Source: Vigna angularis | Taxonomy: Eukaryota; Streptophyta; Magnoliopsida; Fabales; Fabaceae | DNA: 64,000 bases | Direction of reading: 5' to 3' | Assembly (NCBI RefSeq): GCF_016808095.1 | Contig: NC_068979.1 | Location: 14,861,001 to 14,925,000 of the forward strand | Part shown: one piece after another, positions 20,047-29,966 of the stretch | Numbering within the stretch: position 1 is the first letter of the stretch | Layout of the letters: each line of letters begins with the position of its first letter | Translations under genes and position numbers: made by a program | The notes under the pieces: generated by a model | Seen by the model: only the letters and a program-made list of their open reading frames with translations | What the model was told of the DNA's origin: nothing | Database searches by the model: none

Positions 20047-20530
20047 TTGATTGATTGTTTTCTGTTTGTTTATTTTAGGGTTTGCATAAGCATTTTTAAC
20101 ATTGAATTGCAGGGAACCAATGAGGGGCATGTCTAGGAGGCACGTAGGTTAAGAAAAGAAGGAGAAGAGCACATCATGAAAGTGCCGCTGAGCGGCAATT
20201 ACCGCTGAGCGGTACTCTCGCAGATGGGCTTTAGTTCCCCTTAGTGGAACCCGAGCCCATTAGGGTATTTTGTTTACCCTAAGCTGTGCAAATGCTTTTC
20301 TTTTCAGACTCTTCTCTGCACACACACTCCTACATACCTTTTCAAAGGTTCTCTACAATTTTTTTCTCATCCCTCTTTAGAAAATCTCCCTTCCACTCAC
20401 TTGCTCACTAGTTTTCCATCTAAGTTTGGGGTTGGGAGAGAGCATCATTGAAGGAGCTGATTTCTTCATTATGGTTTACTAATGCTTAACAATGTATCTT
20501 TTGGTTTTGTGAATTATGTTTGATGCAGGG
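20047..20530 (+). other. Region upstream of the micro-ORF in A
   Basis: Non-coding. Two CCGCTGAGCGG boxes lie at about 20183-20210 and a PPT-like AAGTTTGGGGTTG at 20422-20434. A pyrimidine-rich tract and TTTGATGCAG come just before the micro-ORF ATG, which fits a 3' splice site. Confidence 0.5.
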
Positions 20531-20608
20531 ATGGCCTCCTCATCGGGCAAAAAGAATCAAGACTATAAGATCCAAGAAGAGGAAGATACAGAGGACAGCT
20601 CAGATTGA
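20531..20608 (+). CDS. Micro-ORF, internally deleted ORF2 remnant (25 aa)
   Basis: Starts MASSSGKK and ends EDTEDSSD then TGA. It keeps the first and last residues of ORF2 in one frame. Element H has a 30-codon version at 929-1021 and G has the start of one at 6556. The shared structure shows one founding deletion that was then copied. Whether it is translated is unknown. Confidence 0.4.
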   Translation: MASSSGKKNQDYKIQEEEDTEDSSD

Positions 20609-20619
20609 TGAGGAGCTGA

Positions 20620-20645
20620 GATAGCATTTACTGATGAATGCTATC
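20620..20645 (+). other. Post-ORF2 hairpin with TACTGATG loop (element A)
   Basis: GATAGCATT and AATGCTATC pair around TACTGATG, 11 nt after the micro-ORF stop. It is retained although almost all of ORF2 is gone. Confidence 0.8.
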
Positions 20646-20829
20646 ATATGATTATGCTTTTGTGGTTTAAGTTTTCTGAACTTATTTGTTTTTGTTTTTA
20701 GATTAGGGTTGATGTACTCTATTGAACACCTGGTTTATTATGATGGTTTGCTATTGACTGTGATTGTGTGATAAGTAATGCTTGATGATGCTTATTGATT
20801 GATTGATGTTGAGATGATGTGCACATTAA

Positions 20830-21021
20830 ATGCTTATACAGGTGGTTCACAAGCTTTGTGAACAAATGCAGGATATCATGATTGTGATTGTGAAATTAAG
20901 CAGGATGTGTATGTCAAATGTGAATGAACTTATATGTGAGGTTTTGAGCTCCAGAGTTGTTATTGTTAAATACTATTACTTTGAAAGCATGAATGATTTT
21001 GCCCAGGTTTTCTATGATTGA
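20830..21021 (+). CDS. Small conserved ORF in the 3' region (63 aa), uncertain
   Basis: Open frame ending NDFAQVFYD. Equivalent frames lie at 513-740, 15042-15251, 27194-27388 and 58846-59037 (all minus strand). Copies differ by an in-frame length change around SSRVFGMIE versus SSRVVIV. I recognise no domain. Conservation may only reflect recent common descent, so coding status is doubtful. Confidence 0.25.
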   Translation: MLIQVVHKLCEQMQDIMIVIVKLSRMCMSNVNELICEVLSSRVVIVKYYYFESMNDFAQVFYD

Positions 21022-21865
21022 ATCAATTGCTTGTTTTGCATCATATGATCAAGGCCGTGTTGTTGAAACCCTTTTTATTGGCCAAATACATAAAATTAGC
21101 CCACTAAAAGAGAACACAACGTGTTCTATCCTTTGAACCCTTAGCCTTGAACATACACTGAAAACCCTTGATTGAAAATCTTTACCTTGAGTTAAGTAGA
21201 AAATCTTGTGTGGTATTGTTAAATGTTCAAGTTTGGGGTTGTTGGGAAAACATAAAAAGCATTGAGCTAAGAGCTAAAAAGTAAGAATATGCAAAGAAAA
21301 AGAAAAGAAAAGAAAAAGAAGTAAAGCTCAATGCAATTGCAATTGTAAAAGACAAGTTGGGAATGAATAAGATGATTGTGTTGTTATGATTCTCTTGACT
21401 CAAGGATTTTGTGATCCAGAAAAACCAATTTTCTTGTTAGCCCAGCCACATTATAAGCCAGTGAAAAGTCCTTTTGATGATGCATGCTTGTGATTGTTTT
21501 GATTGTGGTAAAATGAAAGGCAAAGTTGATTCATGAGACATTGTGATAGTGGAGTGAATGAGCGAAACACTATACCTCTTATACACTTGTGTGTTGAGTG
21601 AAACACTTTACCTAGTGAGGAAATATTCCATAAGCACATGAACATCCATGCTTAATTGATTGATCATTCATGAAAAATAGCATTTGTTGGAATCTAAATG
21701 ACTTTGTGAACACTAAAGCATGTGCACATCTTGATTGAATCTTGGTCATAAGTTTGAGTGAAGCAGTTACTTATCTTGAGAAAAGGATTTTGAATGAGTG
21801 AATCATCATATGAATTGGTTGGAGATGGAGTTACATTTTGTTTGCTTGAGGACAAGCAAAGTTCT
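21022..21865 (+). other. 3' untranslated region of element A
   Basis: No supported gene. A PPT-like AAGTTTGGGGTTG lies at 21229-21241, followed by an A/G-rich tract around 21295-21325. Confidence 0.55.
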
Positions 21866-21878
21866 AAGTTTGGGGTTG
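21866..21878 (+). other. Polypurine tract of element A
   Basis: AAGTTTGGGGTTG directly abuts the 3' LTR, the position of the plus-strand primer. The same 13-mer also occurs at 20422-20434 and 21229-21241. Confidence 0.65.
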
Positions 21879-23196
21879 TGATAACAGTTGAAAAACTGTT
21901 ATTTTCATGCTTAAAATTGATACTAAAAGCAACCTTTAGACCTAGAAACTAGCTTGAAATCAATGCTTTTATCTTTATTTTCAGAAATAAGAGAGCTGGA
22001 CAGGTTTATGCTTGATTTGAGTGTTTTTGTGCAGGTTTTAAGGTGAATTTAGTGAAAAGAGTGAAGAAGGAGAGAAGTGACATTAGAAAAGACAAGAAAG
22101 AGTGCAAAAAGAGAAGTCGAAGGCACCGCTCAGCGGTAATTTACCGCTGAGCGGCACTCAGGAGATTGCGGGAGTCACGTTGAGGGGCAACTTGGCCGCT
22201 GAGGGGAAGAAAAGGCACGCGCAGTCACCGCTGAGCGGTATTTACCGCTGAGCGGCACTTTTTGGGCTTGGGCTTTTGTAATCTTTTGTAACTCTAGAAT
22301 AGTATATAAGGACTTGCACGTCCTAGGGTTAGACATCTTTGGCAGAAACGAGGCAAACACTCTCTCTTCCACCCCTTTGAAGGAGGATCTTGGATGCTCA
22401 GGCTACCTCTTCACCTTTTTAGGGTTTACTCTTTCATTCTTTCATTATTGTTCATCTAGGTTCACCATGAATATGGTGAACTAAACCTTGTATGTTTGTT
22501 GGGGAATCAATGTAATCTCTTGAAGCTCTCATATATGGAATTTATGCTTGCATCTTAATCTAAGACTTATGCTTTCTTTCATCATTAGTTAGGGTTTTTC
22601 CTCTTTGCTCAATGCGTGCATTGTTTAACTCATTCTATTGCATGATTATTGGTTTTGTCGATACGGACACGTACGGGGAAGTCTAGATCCGGGGAATTTC
22701 TCCCAATATTATACTGACAATATTATATTGGTTGTCGTTAAGCTCCTGCGCTCATGAACTAATCATTAGGAATGCTAGGAATTGTATGAACTATTTGATT
22801 AGGGAGAAGCCATCTAGAATGGTACTTTAGAGAGTGGCATTAACAATGATGATTTGAATGTTGAATTCCTAAAATGTATGAGAGTGGATGAGATGAAATT
22901 GACCCCCAACAACATATTCATTCATATATTCCTTTGAAAGTGTTTATCTTTAGTCTTTGCCATTGATCAATTCATGCATACATGTTTAGTTTTTCGTCTT
23001 GCATAATATAATCCAATTATTTCGTTTGTAAGTCTTAGCTAATCAACAAACCACACAACTAAACTAGGCCGTGAGTCCTTTGGGAAGAACGATACTTGGT
23101 CTTACCAAGTTTATTACTTGAACGATTCGGTCATACTTGCCGATTGTGAAACAAGTTTGTGACATCATATTTTGGTGCTTACAAATTTGTCCATCA
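21879..23196 (+). repeat. 3' LTR of element A (1318 bp)
   Basis: Complete LTR with an intact terminal hairpin (ATAACAGTT, GAAA, AACTGTTAT). Four CCGCTNAGCGG boxes lie at 22126-22136, 22144-22154, 22228-22238 and 22245-22255, and TATATAAG at 22303-22310. Confidence 0.9.
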
Positions 23197-23201
23197 CACA
23201 C
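23197..23201. other. Target-site duplication CACAC, right of element A
   Basis: Pairs with 17190-17194. The sequence continues TAGTGAAAAAG, as in the uninterrupted copies C and L. Confidence 0.9.
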
Positions 23202-23545
23202 TAGTGAAAAAGTGAGTGGAAGATATATTTTCTTAAGAGGGAAGAGTGAAAAGATGTGGAAAACCTAGGAGAAGGTGTGTGGAAGTGTTTGTGCAGAGAA
23301 AAGCCTGAAAGTATGAGCAAGTGCGCAGCTTAGGGTTTAAGAATACCCTAATGGGCTCGGGTCCCGCTAAGGGGAACTAAAGCCCATTCTGTGAGAGTAC
23401 CGCTCAGCGGCACTTTCGTGATGTACTCCTCTCCTTCTTTTCTTAACCTACGTGTCTTCCCTACATGCCCCTCCTGGGTTCCCTGCAATTCAATGTAAAA
23501 AATGCTTATGCAAATCCTAACTAAAATAAACAAACAGAAACAATC
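23202..23545 (-). other. Region upstream of ORF2 in B, distal part after the A insertion
   Basis: Continues the pre-ORF2 region interrupted by A. It has one CCGCTCAGCGG box near 23400. The frame at 23348-23551 is not supported as a gene. Confidence 0.5.
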
Positions 23546-23868
23546 AATCAACTGGGTTGCCTCCCAGGTAGCGCTTGTTTAACGTCACGAGCCTGACCCA
23601 AATTCCACCAACACCCATCAGTAGGTGTTTCAAACTTACCAGCACCCATCAGTAGATGCAAAATTTTCTCACTAACACCCATCAGTAGGTGTTACAAACC
23701 TAGTATCCTTCAGTAGATACTTAACCACCTAGCATCCTTCAGTAGATGCTATATCCAACAAAATATTTACAAAAATAATGACCACAAAGTAAAAGTTACA
23801 AAACCAAAATCCAAATCAAAAGTTTGTAAATCACTGGGTTGCCTCCCAGCAAGCGCTCTTTTAACGTC
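23546..23868 (-). repeat. Inter-ORF structured region of B: modules and five hairpins
   Basis: Module 2 is at about 23550-23588, hairpins are at 23610-23750 and module 1 is at 23834-23868. On the element strand one stem is GCATC with GGTGC, which requires a U-G pair. The others are AACACC/GGTGTT (twice), AGTATC/GATACT and AGCATC/GATGCT. Confidence 0.8.
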
Positions 23869-23889
23869 ATTAGCTTGACCCAATAAAGT

Positions 23890-25050
23890 TCAAGTTCCAT
23901 CTTCTTTATAGTTGATGTAATCATTCCACCAACTTCTCAACTGCTTCCTTTGGACTGTCTTGGTTCTTCTAGAATATGGAGACTCTATCTCTATCATCTC
24001 CTTCTCTTTAAAGCCCTTCACAACCCACAACTTGTTCTTGATTCTTACTGGTATGCCAAGTTGGAGTCTTCTTTTCTTCCAGTCTCTAAGAATTTCTTCT
24101 CCTCTTCCAATCTCCTCTTCCTTGGGTACCTGAAACAACAAACAATGGTTACCTGAAACCTCAAGATCTTCATCTTTATGTCTAGTCATGGGTGCATCTC
24201 GAAATGCAGCTTTATAACTAGCCTCTTCCTCCTTTGCTTGTGTCTCATCTTTGAAGACATCCACCACCACTCTCTCCTCTCTGTCTTGAAGCACTACTAT
24301 ACCTTCATGTACATCTATGATGGCCCTGGCCGTTTTCATAAACGGTCTTCCAAGTATGATAGGTATCTTCTCGGTCTCCATTTTCATCACCACAAAGTCT
24401 GCTAAAAACTGAAGTTTGCCAACACAAACTATAATGTCCTCTGCAATCCCACATGGCTCCTTTGAAGATCCATCGGCCATTACTAGATTAACCTTTACAG
24501 GTTTCACTTTAACATTGCCAATTTGCTCCAGTAAAGAATAAGGTATCAAGTTAACACTTGAACCTAAATCAAGGAGAGCTTTCTTTACCTTTTTCTTCCC
24601 TATAGTACAAGGGATAGAAAAACTACCTGGATCTGGTGCTTTAGGAGGGAATGACTCTTTCTTAACAGTTATACACTTTTCTTCCTCAACTTCTCTACGT
24701 CTCTTCTTTGTAGAGGTTCCTTCATCTGATTTTGTGTAAACTGCAATTTTCTGTAGAATTTGTTCCCAAGGTGCGTCATTATCCACCATTCTGAATAACT
24801 CTGTGAAGTCCATTTGTTTCTCTTGATTTGTTGGAAAAGGAAAAGTGTTCTTTCTTTCTACTTCTCTTCTTTCTTCTGTTTCTCCTTCTTCTAACTCAAT
24901 TATCTCTTCATTAACACTCTTTACCACTTTGCACTCTTCTCTGGGGTTAACTTCAGTATTAGCCCCAAAATTTCTATTTGGCCTTTCTTCCAATTGCTTG
25001 GTAATCTGACCCATTTGAATCTCCCAATTCTTTATAGCAGCTTTAGTGCT
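23890..25050 (-). pseudogene. Gag-protease C-terminal part of B, cut by element C
   Basis: Holds the retropepsin motif LLDLGSSVNLIP, IILGRPFM and the basic RKQLRSWW end, all open. It is separated from its N-terminal part (34025-35305) by the 8969-bp element C and the duplicated GTGCT. The frame seems undamaged apart from the insertion. Before C arrived B may have made a full gag-protease. Confidence 0.8.
25046..25050. other. Target-site duplication GTGCT, left of element C
   Basis: Matches 34020-34024. In C and L the uninterrupted gag sequence AGTGCTCTTTTG shows the empty site. Confidence 0.9.
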
Positions 25051-26335
25051 TGATGGACAAATTTGTAAGCACCAAAATATGATGTCACAAACTTGTTTCA
25101 CAATCGGCAAGTATGACCGAATCGTTCAAGTAATAAACTTGGTAAGACCAAGTATCGTTCTTCCCAAAGGACTCACGGCCTAGTTTAGTTGTGTGGTTTG
25201 TTGATTAACTAAGACTTACAAACGAAATAATTGGATTATATTATGCAAGACGAAAACTAAACATGTATGCATGAATTGATCAATGGCAAAGACAAAAGAT
25301 AAACACTTTCAATGGATTATATGAATGAATATGTTGTTGGGGGTCAATTTCATCTCATCCACTCTCATACATTTAGGAATTCAACATTCAAATCATCATT
25401 GTTAATGCCACTCTCTAAAGTACCATTCTAGATGGCTTCTCCCTAATCAAATAGTTCATACAATTCCTAGCATTCCTAATGATTAGTTCATAAGTGCAGG
25501 AGCTTAACGACAACCAATATAACATTGGGAGAAATTCCCCGGATCTAGACTTCCCCGTACGTGTCCGTATCGACAAAACCAATAATCATGCAATAGAATG
25601 AGTTAAACAATGCAAGCATTAAGCAAAGAGGAAAAACCCTAACTAATGATGAAAGAAAGCATAAGTCTTAGATTAAGATGCAAGCATAAATTCCATATAT
25701 GAGAGCTTCAAGAGATTACATTGATTCCCCAACAAACATACAAGGTTTAGTTCACCATATTCATGGTGAACCTAGATGAACAATAATGAAAGAATGAAAG
25801 ATAAAACCCTAGAAAGGTGAAGAGGTAGCCTGAGCATCCAAGATCCTCCTTCAAAGGGGTGGAAGAGAGAGTGTTTGCCTCGTTTCTGCCAAAGATGTCT
25901 AACCCTAGGACGTGCAAGTCCTTATATACTATTCTAGAGTTACAAAAGATTACAAAAGCCCAAGCCCAAAAAGTACCGCTCAGCGGTGAGTGCGCGTCAC
26001 GTTTCTTCCCCTCAGCGGCCAGTTTGCCCCTCAGCGTGACTCCCGCAACCTTCTGAGTGCCGCTCAGCGGTAAAATACCGCTGAGAGGTGCCTTCGACTT
26101 CTCTTTTTGCACTCTTTGCTTCCTTTTATGATTCCACTTCTCTCCTTCTTCACTTCTTTCACTAAATTCACCTCAAAACCTGCACAAAAACACTCAAATC
26201 AAGCATAAACCTGTCCAGCTCTCTTATTTCTGAAAATATAGATAAAAGCATTGATTTCAAGCTAGTTTCTAAGTCTAAAGGTTGCTTTTAATATCAATTT
26301 TAAGCATGAAAATAACAGTTTTTCAACTGTTATCA
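25051..26335 (-). repeat. 3' LTR of element C (1285 bp)
   Basis: Bounded by TGATGG and TTATCA. CCGCTCAGCGG boxes lie near 25977 and 26059, and a changed copy (CCGCTGAGAGG) near 26078. TATATAAG on the minus strand is at about 25921-25928. It abuts the complement of the polypurine tract. Confidence 0.9.
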
Positions 26336-27573
26336 CAACCCCAAACTTAGAACTTTGCTTGTCCTCAAGCAAACAAAATGTAACTCCATCTCCAACCAAT
26401 TCATATGATGGTTCACTCATTCAAAATCCTTTTCTCAAGATAAATAACAGCTTCATTCAAACTTATGACCAAGATTCAATCAAGATGTGCACATGCTTTA
26501 GTGTTCACAAAGTCATTTAAATTCCAACAAATGCTATTTTTCATGAATGATCAATCAATTAAGCATGGATGTTCATGTGCTTATGGAATATTTCCTCACT
26601 AGGTAAAGTGTTTCACTCAACACACAAGTGTATCAGAGGTACAGTGTTTCGCTCATTCACTCCACTATCACAATGTCACATGAATCAACTTTGCCTTTCA
26701 TTTTACCATAATCAAAAACATTCACAAGCATGCATCATCACAAGGACTTTTCAATGGCTTATAATGTGGCTGGGCTAACAAGAAAATTTGTTTTTCTGGA
26801 TCGCAAAATCCTTGAGTTAAGAGAATCATAACACACAATCATCTTATTCATTCCCAACTTGCCTTTTACAATTGCAATTGCATTGAGCTTTACTTCTTTT
26901 TCTTTTCTTTTCTTTTTCTTTGCATATTCTTACTTTTTAGCTCTTAGCTCAATGCTTTTTATGTTTTCCCAACAACCCCAAACTTGAACATTTAACAATA
27001 CCATACAAGATCTTCTACTTAACTCAAGGTAAAGATTTTCAATCAAAGGTTTCAAGTGTATGTTCAAGGCTAAGGGTTCAAAGGATAGAACACAACATGT
27101 TCTTTTTTTAGTGGGCTAATTTTATGTATTTGGCCAATAAAAAGGGTTTCAACAACACGGCCTTGATCATATGATGCAAAACAAGCAATTGATTCAATCA
27201 TAGAAAACCTGGGCAAAATCATTCATGCTTTCAAAGTAATAGCATTCAATCATACCAAAAACTCTGGAGCTCAAAACCTCACATATAAGCTCATTCACAT
27301 TTGACATACACATCCTGCTTAATTTCACAATCACAATCATGATATCCTGCATTTGTTCACAAAGCTTGTGAATCACCTGTATAAGCATTTAATGTGCACA
27401 TCATCTCAACATCAAACAATCAATAAGCATCATCAAGCATTACTTATCAAACAATCACAGTTAATAGCAACCCATCACACAAAACCAGGTGTTCAATAGA
27501 GTACATCAAACCTTAATCTAAAAACAAAAACAAATAAGTTCAGAAAACTTAAACCGCAAAAGCATAATCATAT
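26336..27573 (-). other. 3' region of element C
   Basis: Same layout as in A: polypurine tract next to the LTR, a second PPT-like copy near 26977, a pyrimidine-rich tract near 26895, and the small frame 27194-27388. No domain found. Confidence 0.55.
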
Positions 27574-27599
27574 GATAGCATTCATCAGTAAATGCTATC
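27574..27599 (-). other. Post-ORF2 hairpin with TACTGATG loop (element C)
   Basis: Same 9-bp stem and 8-nt loop as in the other copies, 11 nt past the ORF2 stop. Confidence 0.8.
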
Positions 27600-27610
27600 T
27601 CAGCTCCTCA

Positions 27611-28846
27611 TCAGTCTGAGCTGTCCTCTGTATCTTCCTCTTCCTCCTCATCTTCATCTTCATCAAATGCATCTTCCTCCTCAGCTTCATCTTCTTCCAT
27701 ATCTTTTGCTGAAGCTTCAGCTGCTCCAGCTCCTCCTCCATGTACTGGTTCTTCTGGCCAAGCTACAACATTATGGAATTCATCCATAGTCCACCTGTGG
27801 GCTGGAGGATTATCATACATCCCCACTATCATCTCAGCAGTGGCCACCTGCCCTCTGTGAATGGACTGCAACTGAGCACCTATAAGAGACATATACATGT
27901 CCCTCATCTGGAATGGTTCTGCTTCATGTGTATCAGCAGATGTCTGGCTCTGTGCTGGTCCTCTCTCTCTACGAGCACGGCGTGGTGGAACTGGCTGAGC
28001 TACATCCTCACCTCCACAGTACTGTCTATAATAAGCCTCATCAATAGCTTTTCTTGGCCTCTCAAATGGTGGAACAGAAGTGTCCACCCCAGCTTGCTTG
28101 CAAAGGTGAGTGATCAAAGAAGGATGTCCTAGTGGTGCTTTGTTGTTTGAGGTGTTAGCACACACACTAATCTCATCAGCTATCACCTGCCCAATATTAA
28201 CATTCAAATTTCTGATAGCACAGTAGGTGAATAATGCCCTGCTGAGAGTGATATCTGACACATGTGAACATGGCTGAATGTTGGCATGAGAAAATGCCAT
28301 CCAATACTTTGCAAGAGGAGTCAAATCTGTCCTCCTAATGTTAACCACTGCGCCAGATCTATTCCTTTGGAAGTGTCCTTCAGGTATACACAGTACTCTC
28401 TCAACATCCTCAAAGTCAGCACCTTCCTCCATGCTAAGAGCAAACTGACATTGCTCACCAGCCCACACAGTATCCAGGAAGTTGTTTATAGAATCAGGAT
28501 CAAACCTGATAGCATGGCCTCTGACATAGCCCAAATAATTCTCAGCTGGATGACCACCAATCTTCTTTGCATTGGTGTAGAATTCCTTGACCACAGCTAT
28601 GTTGGCAGGTGCTGGATAAGTGGCTAGCTTTCCCCAATCATTCCCTAACACTTGCTCTCCAAATTGAGGAGCAAAGTTAGGTATCATTCCAACCTTTCTC
28701 TCCATTAGAAGTCTCCTGTCCTGAACCACCCTAAAGTGCTTCTCATGTTTCCTAGAGAGGAACCTGCTAGAGTGGGGTTGCTCTGGTTCCTTTTCTTTCC
28801 TCTTAGTTGCCATGGTTTTCAATCTCTTTCCTGAAGAGGATGCCAT
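27611..28846 (-). CDS. ORF2: putative plant transposon protein domain, env-like position (411 aa)
   Basis: Intact and close to ORF2 of B. I chose ATG at 28846 (MASSSGKR). The longer frame starting MVLVCVLNAG runs across a TTTGAATGCAG acceptor-like site and is probably intronic. A basic N-terminus with KRKEKEPEQ is followed by the conserved core (GNDWGKLATYP, EFYTNAKK, YVRGHAI). Next come a middle part (CSHVSDITLSRALF) and an acidic tail of Glu, Asp and Ser. No transmembrane helix is evident. It lies downstream of gag-protease on the same strand, separated by about 1.1 kb, so it likely needs a spliced or separate transcript. Confidence 0.75.
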   Translation of the reverse strand: MASSSGKRLKTMATKRKEKEPEQPHSSRFLSRKHEKHFRVVQDRRLLMERKVGMIPNFAPQFGEQVLGNDWGKLATYPAPANIAVVKEFYTNAKKIGGHPAENYLGYVRGHAIRFDPDSINNFLDTVWAGEQCQFALSMEEGADFEDVERVLCIPEGHFQRNRSGAVVNIRRTDLTPLAKYWMAFSHANIQPCSHVSDITLSRALFTYCAIRNLNVNIGQVIADEISVCANTSNNKAPLGHPSLITHLCKQAGVDTSVPPFERPRKAIDEAYYRQYCGGEDVAQPVPPRRARRERGPAQSQTSADTHEAEPFQMRDMYMSLIGAQLQSIHRGQVATAEMIVGMYDNPPAHRWTMDEFHNVVAWPEEPVHGGGAGAAEASAKDMEEDEAEEEDAFDEDEDEEEEEDTEDSSD

Positions 28847-29703
28847 TCCTGCATTCAAAACACAAACCAAAACCATAGAACATGATGTTAATCATTAGTA
28901 AAACACAGAACACAACTCCTTTTGAAGCTTAAACCACCGCTGAGGGCCAGAATTTCCCCTCAGCGCCACCAGCACCACGCAACAAACCAGAAAGATCAAA
29001 TCTGGCAGAGTGCCGCTCAGCGGTAAATGCCGCTCAGCGGTGACTCTGCAGATTTTTGAAAATCTTGTTTTGAAGCTTTCCTAACTCCACCCAAATGCAA
29101 TTTTCATATTTCCAGTTCATAATCATGCAGTTTAATCGGTTCAAACATCAAATATATCATCAAATCATGCATAGAAATCAAAACCCCTAAATATTCATGC
29201 TTTGACAATCACATTCAAATTCAAGAACCTAGAATGAACCAAATGCATTTTACTTACTTGGGTGGAGATGCTAGATGATATGAGAATGCTTCCAAACTAG
29301 AATGCTCTCTTCCAACCCCAAACTTTGATGGCACACTAGTGAAAAAGTGAGTGAAAGAGAGATTTTCTAAAGAGGGAAGAGTGAAAAGATGTGGAAAACC
29401 TAAGAGAATGTGTGTGGAAGTGTTTGTGCAAAGAGAAGCCAGAAAATAAACCCTAAAACGCAGCTTGGGGTATAAAAATACCCTAATGGGCTCGGGTCCC
29501 GCTAAGGGGAACTTAAGCCCCTCTGCGATAGTACCGCTCAGCGGTAATTGCCGCTCAGCGGCACTTTCGTGAAGTGCTCCCCTCCTTCTTTTCTTGACCT
29601 ACGTGCCTTCCCTACATGTCCCTCATAGGTTCCCTGCAATTCAATGTTAAAAATGCTTATGCAAATCCTAACTAAAAATAAACAAACAAAAACAATCAAT
29701 CAA
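28847..29703 (-). other. Region upstream of ORF2 in element C
   Basis: Non-coding. CCGCTCAGCGG boxes lie near 29012-29040 and 29533-29560. On the element strand there is a PPT-like AAAGTTTGGGGTTG near 29317. It includes the uninterrupted site into which A inserted in B (GGCACACTAGTG near 29330). Confidence 0.5.
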
Positions 29704-29950
29704 CTGGGTTGCCTCCCAGGTAGCGCTTGTTTAACGTCACGAGCCTGACCCAAAATCCACCAACACCCATCAGTAGGTGTTACAAACCTAGTATCCTTCA
29801 GTAGATACTTAACCACCTAGCATCCTTCAGTAGATGCTAAATTCAACAAAATATTTACAAAATAATATTCACAAATTAAACCAAATCAAAATTTAAAAGT
29901 TTGTCAATCACTGGGTTGCCTCCCAGCAAGCGCTCTTTTAACGTCATTAG
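29704..29950 (-). repeat. Inter-ORF structured region of C: modules and three hairpins
   Basis: Module 2 is at 29704-29737, hairpins at 29762-29838 and module 1 at 29911-29945. C has three hairpins, the others five: AACACC/GGTGTT, AGTATC/GATACT and AGCATC/GATGCT. Confidence 0.85.
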
Positions 29951-29966
29951 CTTGACCCAATAAAGT

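Larger units (their letters stand above)
17195..23196 (+). mobile_element. Element A, complete non-autonomous retrotransposon, youngest copy
   Basis: 6002 bp on the plus strand: LTR 17195-18429, PBS 18436-18453, leader, lysine-rich ORF, hairpin region, micro-ORF, 3' region, polypurine tract, LTR 21879-23196. CACAC flanks it on both sides. Apart from an 83-bp deletion in the 5' LTR I found one base difference between the LTRs. It encodes no zinc knuckle, protease, reverse transcriptase or integrase, so it must have been moved by proteins from elsewhere. Confidence 0.9.
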
